36,744 nucleotides of DNA from Verrucomicrobiota bacterium (GCA_029557905.1 JAKQHR010000032.1:1-36744); one strand, 5' to 3'. Shown: positions 29,070 through 36,298, numbered from the stretch's first letter. Made by a program: numbers and translations. Notes: generated from the letters alone by a model not told the origin.

Positions 29070-29789
29070 ATGAAAGTGCTGGGACGCGATTTGAACTTCA
29101 GTTTCGGGGGCGGGAAGAAGAAGAACAAAAGAGTATCACCCATCCGCCGGCCGGCGGCTGTCGTGGCGCAGCTCCGCGCTTCACCTTTCTTTATCAATGT
29201 CGATGAAGGGCCGCTCACCAAAGCCGTTGAATGCATGGAACAAGTACGGGTTTCAGACGGGGATGTGCTGATTCGCGAAGGGGCCGAGGGCGACTATTAC
29301 TATCTGCTGGAGGAGGGCGCGGCCGAGGTGGTGCGAAGCAGCTCTTCCGGCGACGCGCAAACCGTGGCAGAACTGAAACCCGGCGCTGCATTCGGCGAGG
29401 AGGCCCTAATTTCGTTCGCACCGCGCAATGCCACCGTCACCATGCTTTCTGATGGAGTGGTCCTGCGGCTTCACAAGCAGCATTTCGCCGAGCACATCCA
29501 GAATGCGGTCATTCGCTGGCTTTCTCCGGCCGAGGCAAAGAAGGAGGTGGAGGCCGGGGCCCGCTGGGTGGATGTCCGCGACATTCATGAATTCGACCGG
29601 TCCCATCTGGCCGATGCCCTGCATATTCCGATGCAGGACCTGCGCGAAAGAATGGGGGGGCTCGACAAGGAAAGACTCTATGTCTGCTACTGCTCCAACG
29701 GCCGGAGAAGCGCCACCGCCACCTTTATCCTGCGGCAGCAGGGCTTCAACGCCGCCGTCCTGCGCGGGGGGCTGAAAAGCTTTTCCTGA
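29070..29789 (+). CDS. Cyclic-nucleotide-binding domain / rhodanese fusion
   Basis: A 239-residue two-domain protein. ATG 29070 with GAGAGGG 6 nt upstream is preferred over TTG 29046. After a lysine-rich N-terminus (1-30) comes a cNMP-binding domain (about 39-142), with the phosphate-binding cassette PGAAFGEEALISFAPRNATV (104-123) keeping the glycine, glutamate (E110) and arginine (R119). A rhodanese domain follows (about 150-238). Its active loop C208-S-N-G-R-R-S carries the catalytic cysteine and GFNAAVLRGGLKSF is the usual C-terminal block. No helix-turn-helix is present, so it is not a CRP-type regulator. It may be a sulfur-transfer or redox enzyme gated by a cyclic nucleotide (inference). 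Confidence 0.9.
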   Translation: MKVLGRDLNFSFGGGKKKNKRVSPIRRPAAVVAQLRASPFFINVDEGPLTKAVECMEQVRVSDGDVLIREGAEGDYYYLLEEGAAEVVRSSSSGDAQTVAELKPGAAFGEEALISFAPRNATVTMLSDGVVLRLHKQHFAEHIQNAVIRWLSPAEAKKEVEAGARWVDVRDIHEFDRSHLADALHIPMQDLRERMGGLDKERLYVCYCSNGRRSATATFILRQQGFNAAVLRGGLKSFS

Positions 29790-29880
29790 CGTCTCCGTCC
29801 ACCCTGTCCTGCCGCCATTAAAATATTCCAAAATTGATTTTCTTTTTCGCGGGGAAAGAGCATAACTGCGTCTTGTCACA

Positions 29881-29917
29881 GGCCGTAACGGCCGCATGCC
29901 TCCAGGGCTTTGGAGGC
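29881..29917 (+). promoter_or_regulatory. Two hairpins in the Na/Pi cotransporter leader, second over the RBS
   Basis: GGCCGT-A-ACGGCC (29881-29893) is one inverted repeat. GCCTCCA (29898-29904) and TGGAGGC (29911-29917) form a perfect 7-bp stem with a 6-nt loop. The 3' arm of the second contains GGAGG, a ribosome-binding sequence 14 nt before the ATG at 29931. A second, weaker GGAG (29919-29922) lies just outside. The fold could limit translation. Confidence 0.5.
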
Positions 29918-29930
29918 CGGAGCGATTACC

Positions 29931-31688
29931 ATGAGTATACAGGAATGGATGTTGTTTGCATTTCGGGTGATTGGCGGCATGAGCCTCTTTATCTTTGGAA
30001 TGCACGTGATGACGCAGGGTCTGCGGGCCGCCGCGGGTGAGGCGCTCCGCGTGATCCTGGCCCGCGCCGCCCGCAGGCGCTGGGAGGGCCTTCTGCTCGG
30101 CGCCCTGGTGGGCTTTCTCGCGCACAGCGGGGCCGCCACCACCATGGTCGCCGGATTTGTGAATGCCGGGCTGATGACACTCGCGGAATCCCTGCCGCCG
30201 ATGCTGGGCGCGAATGTCGGCACAGCGCTTTCGATGCAGCTGATTTCCTTTCACATCGGCCACTACTGCTGGATGGCCATCGGAATCGGTTACATCATGA
30301 GCGCCGTGGCCCCCGGCCGGCGTGTGCGCGAATCCGGTCACGCCCTCCTCGGGTTTGGACTGCTGTTTCTCGGCATGACCACCATCAGCGAGGCCATGGC
30401 CCCGCAGAAAGAACTTCTGGCCCCGCTTCTGAAGCACATTCATGGTGAAACGTGGTCGGGCCGTCTCGCCGGTGTGGGCCTGTCTACCCTGCTGACCGCG
30501 CTGGTCACCAGCAGCGGCGCGGTCATCGGATTGTGCTTTGCGCTGATTTCGGCCGGAGTGTTCACATCCTTTGAACAGATATTCCCGATTGTTGTGGGAG
30601 CGCACATCGGCACCTGCATCGTGGCCATGACGGCCAGCGCCGCCATGAACGTGGAGGCGCGCCGCTCGGCGCTGGGGCATCTGGTGTTCAACATCTTCAA
30701 TGTGGCTCTCGCGCTGGCGGCTTATCCGGTCATCGCGAGGGTCATGCAGCTTGGCGGCTTCAGTCTTTCGCGGCAGGCGGCCAACCTGCATCTGCTGGTC
30801 ATGGCAGTGTCCGCACTGCTGGTACTTCCGGTGACACCGCTGATGGCCCGCCTGCTGCGTGTGCTCTGGCCTTCGCGCGAGCCCCCGGCCGAACCCAGCT
30901 ATCTGAAAGATGAGCTCATTGAACGGCCCGAGCAGGCGCTTTGCGCCACGGTTCGCGAACTCCGCCGCGCGGCGCGGATCTGCGTGCAGTGCATGGATAA
31001 CAACGCCGGCGTCATGCTGAAGGGTTCCCGCAGAAACCTGCGCCGTCTCTATGCTGACGAAGCCGTCATCAACGAAGTTAAAATCGCAATGAACTATTTC
31101 CTCAGCCGCCTGACGGCCCGTCGGCTCACGCGGAGGCAGACACTCTTCATGCAGCATCTTCACCGCTGCATGAAGGATATTGAGCGGATCGGGGATCACC
31201 TGACCGCGCTGGCGGATATTTCCATAGCGCGCCTGAAAATACCGGCCGCCATTGTGGACGAATCCATCTTCCGCATCTGGTATGACCTGTTTCTTGCCGC
31301 CCGGCAGGTCCTCATCGCTGTCGAACAGTCACTGGACGCGGATGCAGGCGACTTCCAGGTCCGCGCGCTGGATATTCTGAACGCGCGCGACTGCTATGCC
31401 ATCATGAGCATGGATGCCAAGGCCGAGTTCGCCGGGGCCGTGGCCGACAAGAAAATCACGGCGTCCGGCGGCTACTTCTTCAACCGCTACATCACTGATC
31501 TTGACCGGCTCGTGCGCCACGCAAAAAACATCGCATTCTCCGAGCGGCAGCAGGACTTCCGGATCAAGCCGGAGCATTTTGACGAGACGGCTTCTCCTGT
31601 AAGTCTTCAGGCACCCGCAAATCTGGCCCGCGCGGAGAGCTATCTCGCTGAACTTCAGAAGCCCGGTGATTTCCTGAAGAGGGGTTGA
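29931..31688 (+). CDS. Na/Pi cotransporter family protein with C-terminal PhoU-like domain
   Basis: A 585-residue fusion. The N-terminal half is an NptA/SLC34-type Na/Pi cotransporter with two inverted membrane repeats (about 6-150 and 170-310). The duplicated QSS-like motif region is seen at GFLAHSGAATTMVAGFVNAG and in the second repeat at ALVTSSGAVIGLCFALISAG, each followed by a GANVGT or GAHIGT segment that lines the transport site. From about 325 to 560 the protein is cytoplasmic and helical, as in PhoU-like domains (for example FMQHLHRCMKDIERIGDHLT). Such fusions are common in bacteria and may couple phosphate uptake to internal status. In the first repeat the usual Gln of QSS is His (AHSGA). 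ATG 29931 is used; an upstream TTG at 29910 is less likely. Confidence 0.9.
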   Translation: MSIQEWMLFAFRVIGGMSLFIFGMHVMTQGLRAAAGEALRVILARAARRRWEGLLLGALVGFLAHSGAATTMVAGFVNAGLMTLAESLPPMLGANVGTALSMQLISFHIGHYCWMAIGIGYIMSAVAPGRRVRESGHALLGFGLLFLGMTTISEAMAPQKELLAPLLKHIHGETWSGRLAGVGLSTLLTALVTSSGAVIGLCFALISAGVFTSFEQIFPIVVGAHIGTCIVAMTASAAMNVEARRSALGHLVFNIFNVALALAAYPVIARVMQLGGFSLSRQAANLHLLVMAVSALLVLPVTPLMARLLRVLWPSREPPAEPSYLKDELIERPEQALCATVRELRRAARICVQCMDNNAGVMLKGSRRNLRRLYADEAVINEVKIAMNYFLSRLTARRLTRRQTLFMQHLHRCMKDIERIGDHLTALADISIARLKIPAAIVDESIFRIWYDLFLAARQVLIAVEQSLDADAGDFQVRALDILNARDCYAIMSMDAKAEFAGAVADKKITASGGYFFNRYITDLDRLVRHAKNIAFSERQQDFRIKPEHFDETASPVSLQAPANLARAESYLAELQKPGDFLKRG

Positions 31689-31704
31689 TGCGGTTCCGCC
31701 CGCG

Positions 31705-31792
31705 AAAACTTCCAATGCCTGGAACTTTTCGTGAAAAAACTTCCAATGATTGGAACTTTTTGAGACAAAACTTCCAATGATTGGAACTTTTT
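31705..31792. repeat. Three 31-bp-spaced copies of a palindromic element
   Basis: The palindrome TTCCAATGATTGGAA occurs at 31741-31755 and 31772-31786, and a variant TTCCAATGCCTGGAA at 31710-31724. The copies start exactly 31 bp apart, about three helical turns, so they lie on one face of the DNA. Each is flanked by AAAAC before and CTTTT after, giving a 25-bp conserved unit and 6-bp variable linkers. The last unit ends just before the yggS ATG (31794). A multi-site operator is the simplest reading. Confidence 0.9.
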
Positions 31793-31793
31793 C

Positions 31794-32474
31794 ATGAGCG
31801 TGCAGGATAATATCTCTCGGATTCATGAACGCATGGCCGCCGCCTGCATGCGGGCCGGCCGCGATCCCGGCTCTGTCCGGCTGGTTGCCGTGTCCAAAAA
31901 ACATCAGCCGGAAAGCATCATGGAAGCCGTGGCGGCGGGTCAGACGGTTTTCGGCGAAAGCCGCGTCCAGGAGGCCGTCGCAAAAATCCCCCGCTGTCCG
32001 GGCGGGCTGTCGTGGCATATGATAGGCCATCTGCAGAGCAACAAGGTCCGGCAGGTCGTGCAGTATTTTGACATGATTCACTCGATTGATTCGCTCCGCC
32101 TGCTGGAGGCTGTGAACCAGGCCGCGGAACAGGCCGGCCGGACGCTGAAGGTGATGCTGGAGGTGAATGTTTCCGGAGAAAGCGTGAAGTTCGGCCTGAA
32201 GCCTGAGGATGCCCCGTCCGTTCTTGAGGCTTCCAACCGCCTGATGAATATAGAGCTCACCGGCCTCATGACCATGCCGCCCATGACGGCGCTGGCCGAG
32301 GGCGCGCGGCCCCATTTCCGCCGGCTGCGCGAACTGCGCGATGCATGGCGCGCGGCGACCGGCATCCCCCTGGAAGAGCTGTCCATGGGCATGTCGCACG
32401 ATTTTGAAGTCGCCATTGAAGAGGGCGCCACCTGGATCAGGGTGGGCACGGATATTTTCGGAGAACGCGCATGA
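31794..32474 (+). CDS. yggS: YggS/PLPBP family pyridoxal phosphate homeostasis protein
   Basis: A 226-residue PLP-binding protein with a fold-type III barrel like the N-terminal domain of alanine racemase. It has no known catalytic activity and keeps B6 vitamer and amino-acid balance. The PLP lysine lies in LVAVSKKHQP (K35 by alignment with the E. coli protein). FGESRVQEAVAK, WHMIGHLQSNKVRQV, EVNVSGESVKFG and LSMGMSHDFEVAIEEGAT are all signature blocks. ATG 31794 starts within the last unit of the 31-bp repeats, leaving only GGAA of the third palindrome as a weak ribosome binding site. It overlaps proC in ATGA; yggS-proC is a widespread pair. Confidence 0.95.
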   Translation: MSVQDNISRIHERMAAACMRAGRDPGSVRLVAVSKKHQPESIMEAVAAGQTVFGESRVQEAVAKIPRCPGGLSWHMIGHLQSNKVRQVVQYFDMIHSIDSLRLLEAVNQAAEQAGRTLKVMLEVNVSGESVKFGLKPEDAPSVLEASNRLMNIELTGLMTMPPMTALAEGARPHFRRLRELRDAWRAATGIPLEELSMGMSHDFEVAIEEGATWIRVGTDIFGERA

Positions 32475-33301
32475 TGAAAAATTTATCCTCGCTGAAGACG
32501 GTTTTCATTGGCGCCGGCAACATGGCCGAGGCGCTCGTGGCGGGCATGATCCGCGAGGGGTTGTGCAACCCCGCACAGATCACCGTCACCGATGTGCTAC
32601 AGGAGCGGCTGGACCTGTTTGCATCAAAGTTCGGAGTCGCGGTTTCGCGGGACAATGCCGCGGCCGAAGGGGCTGATATTGCGGTGCTGGCAGTGAAGCC
32701 GCAGCAGATGCCCGCCGTGCTCGAAGCCCTGCGTCCTTCTGCTGAGAAAATCGGACAGACCCTCTTCATAAGTATTGCGGCGGGTATACCGACTTCCGGC
32801 ATTGAAGCGGGTCTTGGCAAAGGGTCGCGTGTGGTGCGCGCCATGCCCAACACGCCCGCGCTGGCTGGAAAAGGCGCGGCGGCGATCTGCACCGGAAAAT
32901 ATGCAGATGAAGATGATCTGGAACTGGCGGATATCCTGCTGGGGGCCGTCGGCCTGGTGGTCCGCGCGCAGGAGGACGATATGGATGCGGTCACCGCCGT
33001 CAGCGGGAGCGGTCCCGCCTATGTGTTTTATCTGATCGAGGCCATGCAGCAGGCCGCAAAGAATATGGGCCTCGATCCGGAGGTGTCGCGCGACCTGGTG
33101 CTGGCCACGGTGGAGGGCGCTGCGGTGCTTTGCCGCGAGACGGGCCTGGGGGCCGATGAACTGCGTCTTCGTGTCACCTCGAAGGGGGGCACGACGGCCG
33201 CCGCGATGGACGTGCTGGAGGAGCGCAAGGTCTTCGCGGCCCTGCTGGATGCCATGACGGCGGCGCGCAATCGGGCGCACGAACTGTCGGAACAGAACTG
33301 A
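32471..33301 (+). CDS. proC: Pyrroline-5-carboxylate reductase
   Basis: ProC catalyses the last step of proline synthesis, reducing pyrroline-5-carboxylate with NAD(P)H. The 276-residue length is usual. The Rossmann motif VFIGAGNMAEALVAGM (11-26), the AVKPQQM and RAMPNTPALAGKGAAAI blocks, and the C-terminal signature VSGSGPAYVFYLIEAM plus LRVTSKGGTTAAAMDVL are all present. The start ATGATG overlaps the yggS stop, so both are under control of the palindromic repeats if these regulate. Confidence 0.96.
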   Translation: MMKNLSSLKTVFIGAGNMAEALVAGMIREGLCNPAQITVTDVLQERLDLFASKFGVAVSRDNAAAEGADIAVLAVKPQQMPAVLEALRPSAEKIGQTLFISIAAGIPTSGIEAGLGKGSRVVRAMPNTPALAGKGAAAICTGKYADEDDLELADILLGAVGLVVRAQEDDMDAVTAVSGSGPAYVFYLIEAMQQAAKNMGLDPEVSRDLVLATVEGAAVLCRETGLGADELRLRVTSKGGTTAAAMDVLEERKVFAALLDAMTAARNRAHELSEQN

Positions 33302-33311
33302 ACCGCCCGCC

Positions 33312-34229
33312 ATGGCCAGCCGCACAAAAAGAAAGAAAGCCGGCGCCGATCAGCCTGTCGAAGGTCATCCCCATGTCCTTGCGCATTTCATCCTGGGGTG
33401 CGTTGGCCTGCTGGCAGTTGCGTATGGCGCGGCCCTTCTGCTTTCCCGGACGGACGGCATGCGATATCTGGTCGGCGACAGGCTTGAACAGCAGCTCGGC
33501 TTGCCGGTGCGGATCGGGGCCATGCGGCTGACGCCCGGCCTGGATCTGGTTCTCGAGAATGTCACGACGGACGATGCCCGGACGATTCAGGTGGAGCGGC
33601 TGGAAATCAGCGGCAGTTTGCTGCAGAAACTGAAAGGCCGGCCATGGCTTCAGTCCGCAGAAATCACCGGTTGCAGGCTGGCGATGACGCAGTCGCCCGG
33701 CGGCCGGTGGAGTCCGGCCGCCTGCATGCCGATGAGCGAATGGCTGGTGCGCTGGTGCGGAATCCGTATTCCGTCTTTACCTCTGACGGGTGCGCCGGGA
33801 CAGGCGAAAGATTCAGCTCCCGGAGAGAAGACACTGGATGCCGCCGATCTCGGAGTGAACGAGAGCCGGGGATTTCATCACCAAATTCCGCTGAAGCTGA
33901 GGAATGGTAAGATCATCTGGCAGGACGCGCAGGGAGGGGAACTGGCCTCCGCGGGGGATATCGAAGTGCATATCACTCCGCTCAGGACGCAGACGCGCGA
34001 AATGCAGCACGCGGTGTTTTCGGCAGGGCACGTACGTTCGGCCGCGGGGGATTACATCACGGGTATATTTGTGGAGCTTCTTTCAACACAGGGTCATCAT
34101 GTGCTGCTCGCCCAGCGCGCCAACCGCACCCGATCGGATACGCCTCCGTCCGGCGCGTACCAGCAGGCCTATGAATACGGTGTGCCGGATTATCTGCCGG
34201 ATGACCCGCGCGGCGAGCCGGCGCCCTGA
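33312..34229 (+). CDS. Membrane-anchored AsmA-like protein
   Basis: A 305-residue protein with a basic N-terminus (1-20), one membrane helix (about 24-45) and a periplasmic part. Residues 50-135 read like the start of an AsmA domain: GDRLEQQLGLPVRIGAMRLT, then GLDLVLENVTTDDARTIQVE and an ISGSLLQKLKGRPWLQSAEI stretch. The conserved order of short beta strands fits AsmA-like lipid-transfer or envelope proteins, but it is much shorter than AsmA or TamB. A second beta-rich region follows at about 190-260. The C-terminus is proline-rich. ATG 33312 lies 10 bp after proC. The role in the envelope is inferred only from resemblance. Confidence 0.65.
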   Translation: MASRTKRKKAGADQPVEGHPHVLAHFILGCVGLLAVAYGAALLLSRTDGMRYLVGDRLEQQLGLPVRIGAMRLTPGLDLVLENVTTDDARTIQVERLEISGSLLQKLKGRPWLQSAEITGCRLAMTQSPGGRWSPAACMPMSEWLVRWCGIRIPSLPLTGAPGQAKDSAPGEKTLDAADLGVNESRGFHHQIPLKLRNGKIIWQDAQGGELASAGDIEVHITPLRTQTREMQHAVFSAGHVRSAAGDYITGIFVELLSTQGHHVLLAQRANRTRSDTPPSGAYQQAYEYGVPDYLPDDPRGEPAP

Positions 34230-34234
34230 GCCGC

Positions 34235-34262
34235 TTGACTTTATTTGCGGACTGTTTATATT
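34235..34262 (+). promoter_or_regulatory. Promoter of tRNA-Thr
   Basis: TTGACT (34235-34240, 5 of 6) and TATATT (34257-34262, 5 of 6) are 16 bp apart. Transcription would start near 34269, about 13 nt before the mature tRNA. The same transcript may run into the HTH-EIIA gene. Confidence 0.72.
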
Positions 34263-34281
34263 CATCTTCGATTTTACCGGG

Positions 34282-34357
34282 GCCAGCGTAGCTCAGCTGG
34301 CAGAGCAGGTCATTCGTAATGATCAGGTCGATGGTTCGAATCCATTCGCTGGCTCCA
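34282..34357 (+). tRNA. tRNA-Thr (anticodon CGU)
   Basis: A complete 76-nt cloverleaf. The acceptor stem GCCAGCG/CGCTGGC (34282-34288 and 34347-34353) is perfect. The D stem is GCTC/GAGC. The anticodon stem GGTCA/TGATC has one G-U pair and the loop TTCGTAA places CGT at 34315-34317, which reads ACG (Thr). The T stem GATGG/CCATT encloses TTCGAAT. The discriminator is T and CCA is encoded (34355-34357). It lies only 23 bp before a protein-coding gene on the same strand. Confidence 0.96.
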
Positions 34358-34380
34358 TTTATTTGAGCCCCGGAGCGGTC

Positions 34381-35100
34381 ATGCCCGAGAAAACGTTCAA
34401 TGTGGATGATGTGGCAGAATACCTTCACATTGCGGCGCGCGAAATTGAACGCCTGGCCCGTGAGGGCGAAATCCCTTGCGCGCGCAGGGGATCCCGTCTT
34501 GAGTTCCGCCGCCGTGAAGTGGACGCATGGGCCAGCAGGCGCATCATGAATTTCTCCGGGGGAGACCTCACCAGCTATCACCGCGTGTCATCCGCCAGAA
34601 ACCACGACCTGAACAAGTCACATGCGATCATCCCTGAAATGATGCGTGTGGATTACGTGGATGCCGCCATGACCTCCAAGACTCAACCTTCAGTTATCCG
34701 CGACATGGTTGCCCTGGCCGGCCGGACTGGCCTGCTGGTATATCCGGAAGACCTGCTGGAGAGTCTGGTGAAGCGCGAGGGCCTCGGGTCAACAGCCATG
34801 ACCGGCGGATTTGCGATTCTGCATCCGCAGCACCACGAACCCTATATGTTCGAGGATTCTTTCATTGCGCTGGGCCGCACGGTGCAGCCGGTGCCGTTTT
34901 CATCGCCGGACGGCCAGCGGACATCCATCTTCTTCCTGCTTTGCTGCCAGGACGACCGGACGCATCTCCACTTGCTGGCGCGCATCTGCATGATGTGTCT
35001 TCAGACCAGCCTGATCATGGACCTTCAGCTGGCGGCCGATGCGCAGGAGATGATGAACTGCATGATTGCAACCGAGGAGCAGATCATCCGCGGGCTGTAA
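34381..35100 (+). CDS. Excisionase-type HTH / PTS EIIA (PtsN-like) fusion
   Basis: A 239-residue protein. Residues 4-55 form an excisionase/MerR-type helix-turn-helix (FNVDDVAEYLHIAAREIERL, then EIPCARRGSRLEFRRREVDAW). Residues about 95-235 resemble a PTS EIIA type-2 (PtsN-like) domain: VIRDMVALAGRTGLLVYPED, then LVKREGLGSTAMTGGFAILH with the putative phospho-histidine H148, and LHLLARICMMCLQTSLI. The normal active-site GIAIPH reads GFAILHP, so phosphorylation is likely but unproven. It may be a DNA-binding regulator switched by PTS phosphorylation. ATG 34381 has GGAG 5 nt upstream. The long frame running upstream through the tRNA is spurious. Confidence 0.84.
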   Translation: MPEKTFNVDDVAEYLHIAAREIERLAREGEIPCARRGSRLEFRRREVDAWASRRIMNFSGGDLTSYHRVSSARNHDLNKSHAIIPEMMRVDYVDAAMTSKTQPSVIRDMVALAGRTGLLVYPEDLLESLVKREGLGSTAMTGGFAILHPQHHEPYMFEDSFIALGRTVQPVPFSSPDGQRTSIFFLLCCQDDRTHLHLLARICMMCLQTSLIMDLQLAADAQEMMNCMIATEEQIIRGL

Positions 35101-35149
35101 GGCATGTGAGGCTGAGTCGCGCGCGGACTGACCGCCCTGCCTTAAATAA

Positions 35150-35908
35150 TCACAGACTCACCTTCCAGCCAGCCACAGTATCCACCAGTTCATGGCGGGT
35201 CAGGTCGAAGCCGATGGGTGTCATGGAGACATAGCCCTTGGCAAGCATGTCGAGGTCGGTATGGTCGCGCTCTCCGGTGAACTCCATGTCTCCGTCCATC
35301 CAGAAATAGATGTTCCCGCGCGGGTCAGCCCGTTTGTCGAATTTTTCAACATAGCGGGAGCGCGCCATGCGCGTGGCGGCAAAACCCTTGAGCTGATCGT
35401 AGGGCAGGTTGGGCACGTTCACATTCAGCACTGTGTCGCGCGGAAGCGGATGCTTTTGAAGAACGGGTATGAGTTTCTGCATCACGCGCGCGGGTGTTTC
35501 CCAGATGGGATCGGTGAACGTGTCAATGGATATCGCCACGCTCTGCAGGCCGAGAATCGCGCCCTCGGTGGCGGCCGAGACAGTTCCGGAATAAATCGCA
35601 GCGATGCCCGCGTTGGGCCCGAGGTTGATTCCGCTGATTACCAGATCGGGCTTGTGATCCAGCAGAGCGCAAACAGCCAGCTTGACGCAGTCGGCCGGTG
35701 TGCCGCTGGTGGCATGGCCGAACGGCCGGCCGTCGCGCTGAATGGCCACCGATTTAATGGGGTCAGACAGAGTGATGGCATGTCCCACGGCGCTCCGCTG
35801 GGAATCCGGAGCCACCACGGACACGCGGCCCATGTCCTTCAGGGCCCGATGCAGAGCTTCGATCCCGGGAGCGTAGATGCCGTCGTCATTTGTAAGGAGA
35901 ATGTTCAT
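35150..35908 (-). CDS. surE: 5'/3'-nucleotidase SurE
   Basis: SurE is a metal-dependent phosphatase that removes phosphate from nucleoside monophosphates. Starting at ATG 35908 gives 252 residues beginning MNILLTNDDGIYAPGIEAL, the diagnostic metal-binding start (D8, D9). APDSQRSAVGHAIT, ATSGTPADCVKLAV and ISGINLGPNAG are the other conserved motifs. A longer frame to 35992 would put about 28 non-homologous residues in front of NDDG and is rejected. It converges with the HTH-EIIA gene and is divergent from the SRP RNA. Confidence 0.95.
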   Translation of the reverse strand: MNILLTNDDGIYAPGIEALHRALKDMGRVSVVAPDSQRSAVGHAITLSDPIKSVAIQRDGRPFGHATSGTPADCVKLAVCALLDHKPDLVISGINLGPNAGIAAIYSGTVSAATEGAILGLQSVAISIDTFTDPIWETPARVMQKLIPVLQKHPLPRDTVLNVNVPNLPYDQLKGFAATRMARSRYVEKFDKRADPRGNIYFWMDGDMEFTGERDHTDLDMLAKGYVSMTPIGFDLTRHELVDTVAGWKVSL

Positions 35909-35985
35909 GGGCGTGAATGTGGCACGGGCCGCGGAGTGAAACAAGCGCGAAATGCGCCGGCCGTTAAAGAGCGATAAAGCGAGAC

Positions 35986-36014
35986 TTGTCATTTCCGGGG
36001 GCAGCAGGTACGGT
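35986..36014 (+). promoter_or_regulatory. Promoter of the SRP RNA
   Basis: TTGTCA (35986-35991, 5 of 6) and TACGGT (36009-36014) are 17 bp apart. A start 7 nt after the -10 would be 36021, exactly the first base of the GGTCGTGC terminal helix of the RNA. The -10 is weak (3 of 6) but the spacing fits very well. Confidence 0.6.
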
Positions 36015-36020
36015 ATGCAA

Positions 36021-36289
36021 GGTCGTGCTAGGCGGGGAATCAGCGGTGCCCTGTACCTGCAATCCGCTACAGCAGGGTTGAATTCCCGAGCGAGGCGGCG
36101 GTTTCCTCCGGCACGGTCCGCGAAAAGGCATTGAGGGCCGGGCCCTGTGCAGCAAACGCGGATGAACCCCGTCAGGGCCGGAAGGCAGCAGCGGTAAGTC
36201 TGGCGGTTTGGGTGCCGCAGGTTTACCTGACCGGAGCCCGGCCGCGGATACGACCGGTGGAAGACGCTGTCGACCGAGGGTGCACGACC
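36021..36289 (+). ncRNA. ffs: Signal recognition particle RNA, long (Alu-containing) form
   Basis: The RNA of the signal recognition particle, which with Ffh targets nascent membrane and secreted proteins. The ends pair: GGTCGTGC (36021-36028) with GCACGACC (36282-36289). After the 5' helix comes the bacterial long-SRP core (GTGCTAGGCGGGGAAT, then GCGGTGCCCTGTACC). The apical Ffh-binding hairpin is at about 36165-36200, with a GGAA tetraloop (36180-36183) closed by GCC/GGC and the conserved internal loop bases GTCAGG and AGCAGC. Its length of about 269 nt matches the long B. subtilis-like class, not the 114-nt E. coli 4.5S RNA. Ends are set by the terminal helix and may be off by a few bases. 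Confidence 0.93.
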
Positions 36290-36298
36290 ACTTTTTTA
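36290..36298 (+). terminator. T-run after the SRP RNA
   Basis: Six T (36292-36297) follow the closing helix of the SRP RNA by 2 nt. The RNA's own 3' half provides structure, so termination here is plausible. A classical compact hairpin is not obvious. Confidence 0.4.

Noticed and set aside
29406-31199. Minus-strand open frame of 597 codons opposite the rhodanese and Na/Pi cotransporter genes
   Set aside because: It is antisense to well-supported genes. The protein is rich in His, Gln, Gly and Arg, as expected from reading GC-rich codons backwards, and shows no domain.
31689-31793. CRISPR array at the three 31-bp units
   Set aside because: Only three units, 25-bp palindromic cores and 6-bp linkers. 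CRISPR spacers are about 30 bp and unique, and no cas gene is present.
33904-34380. Upstream extension of the HTH-EIIA frame through the AsmA-like gene and tRNA-Thr
   Set aside because: The frame passes through a functional tRNA and another gene. The HTH homology begins right after ATG 34381, which has a suitable GGAG.
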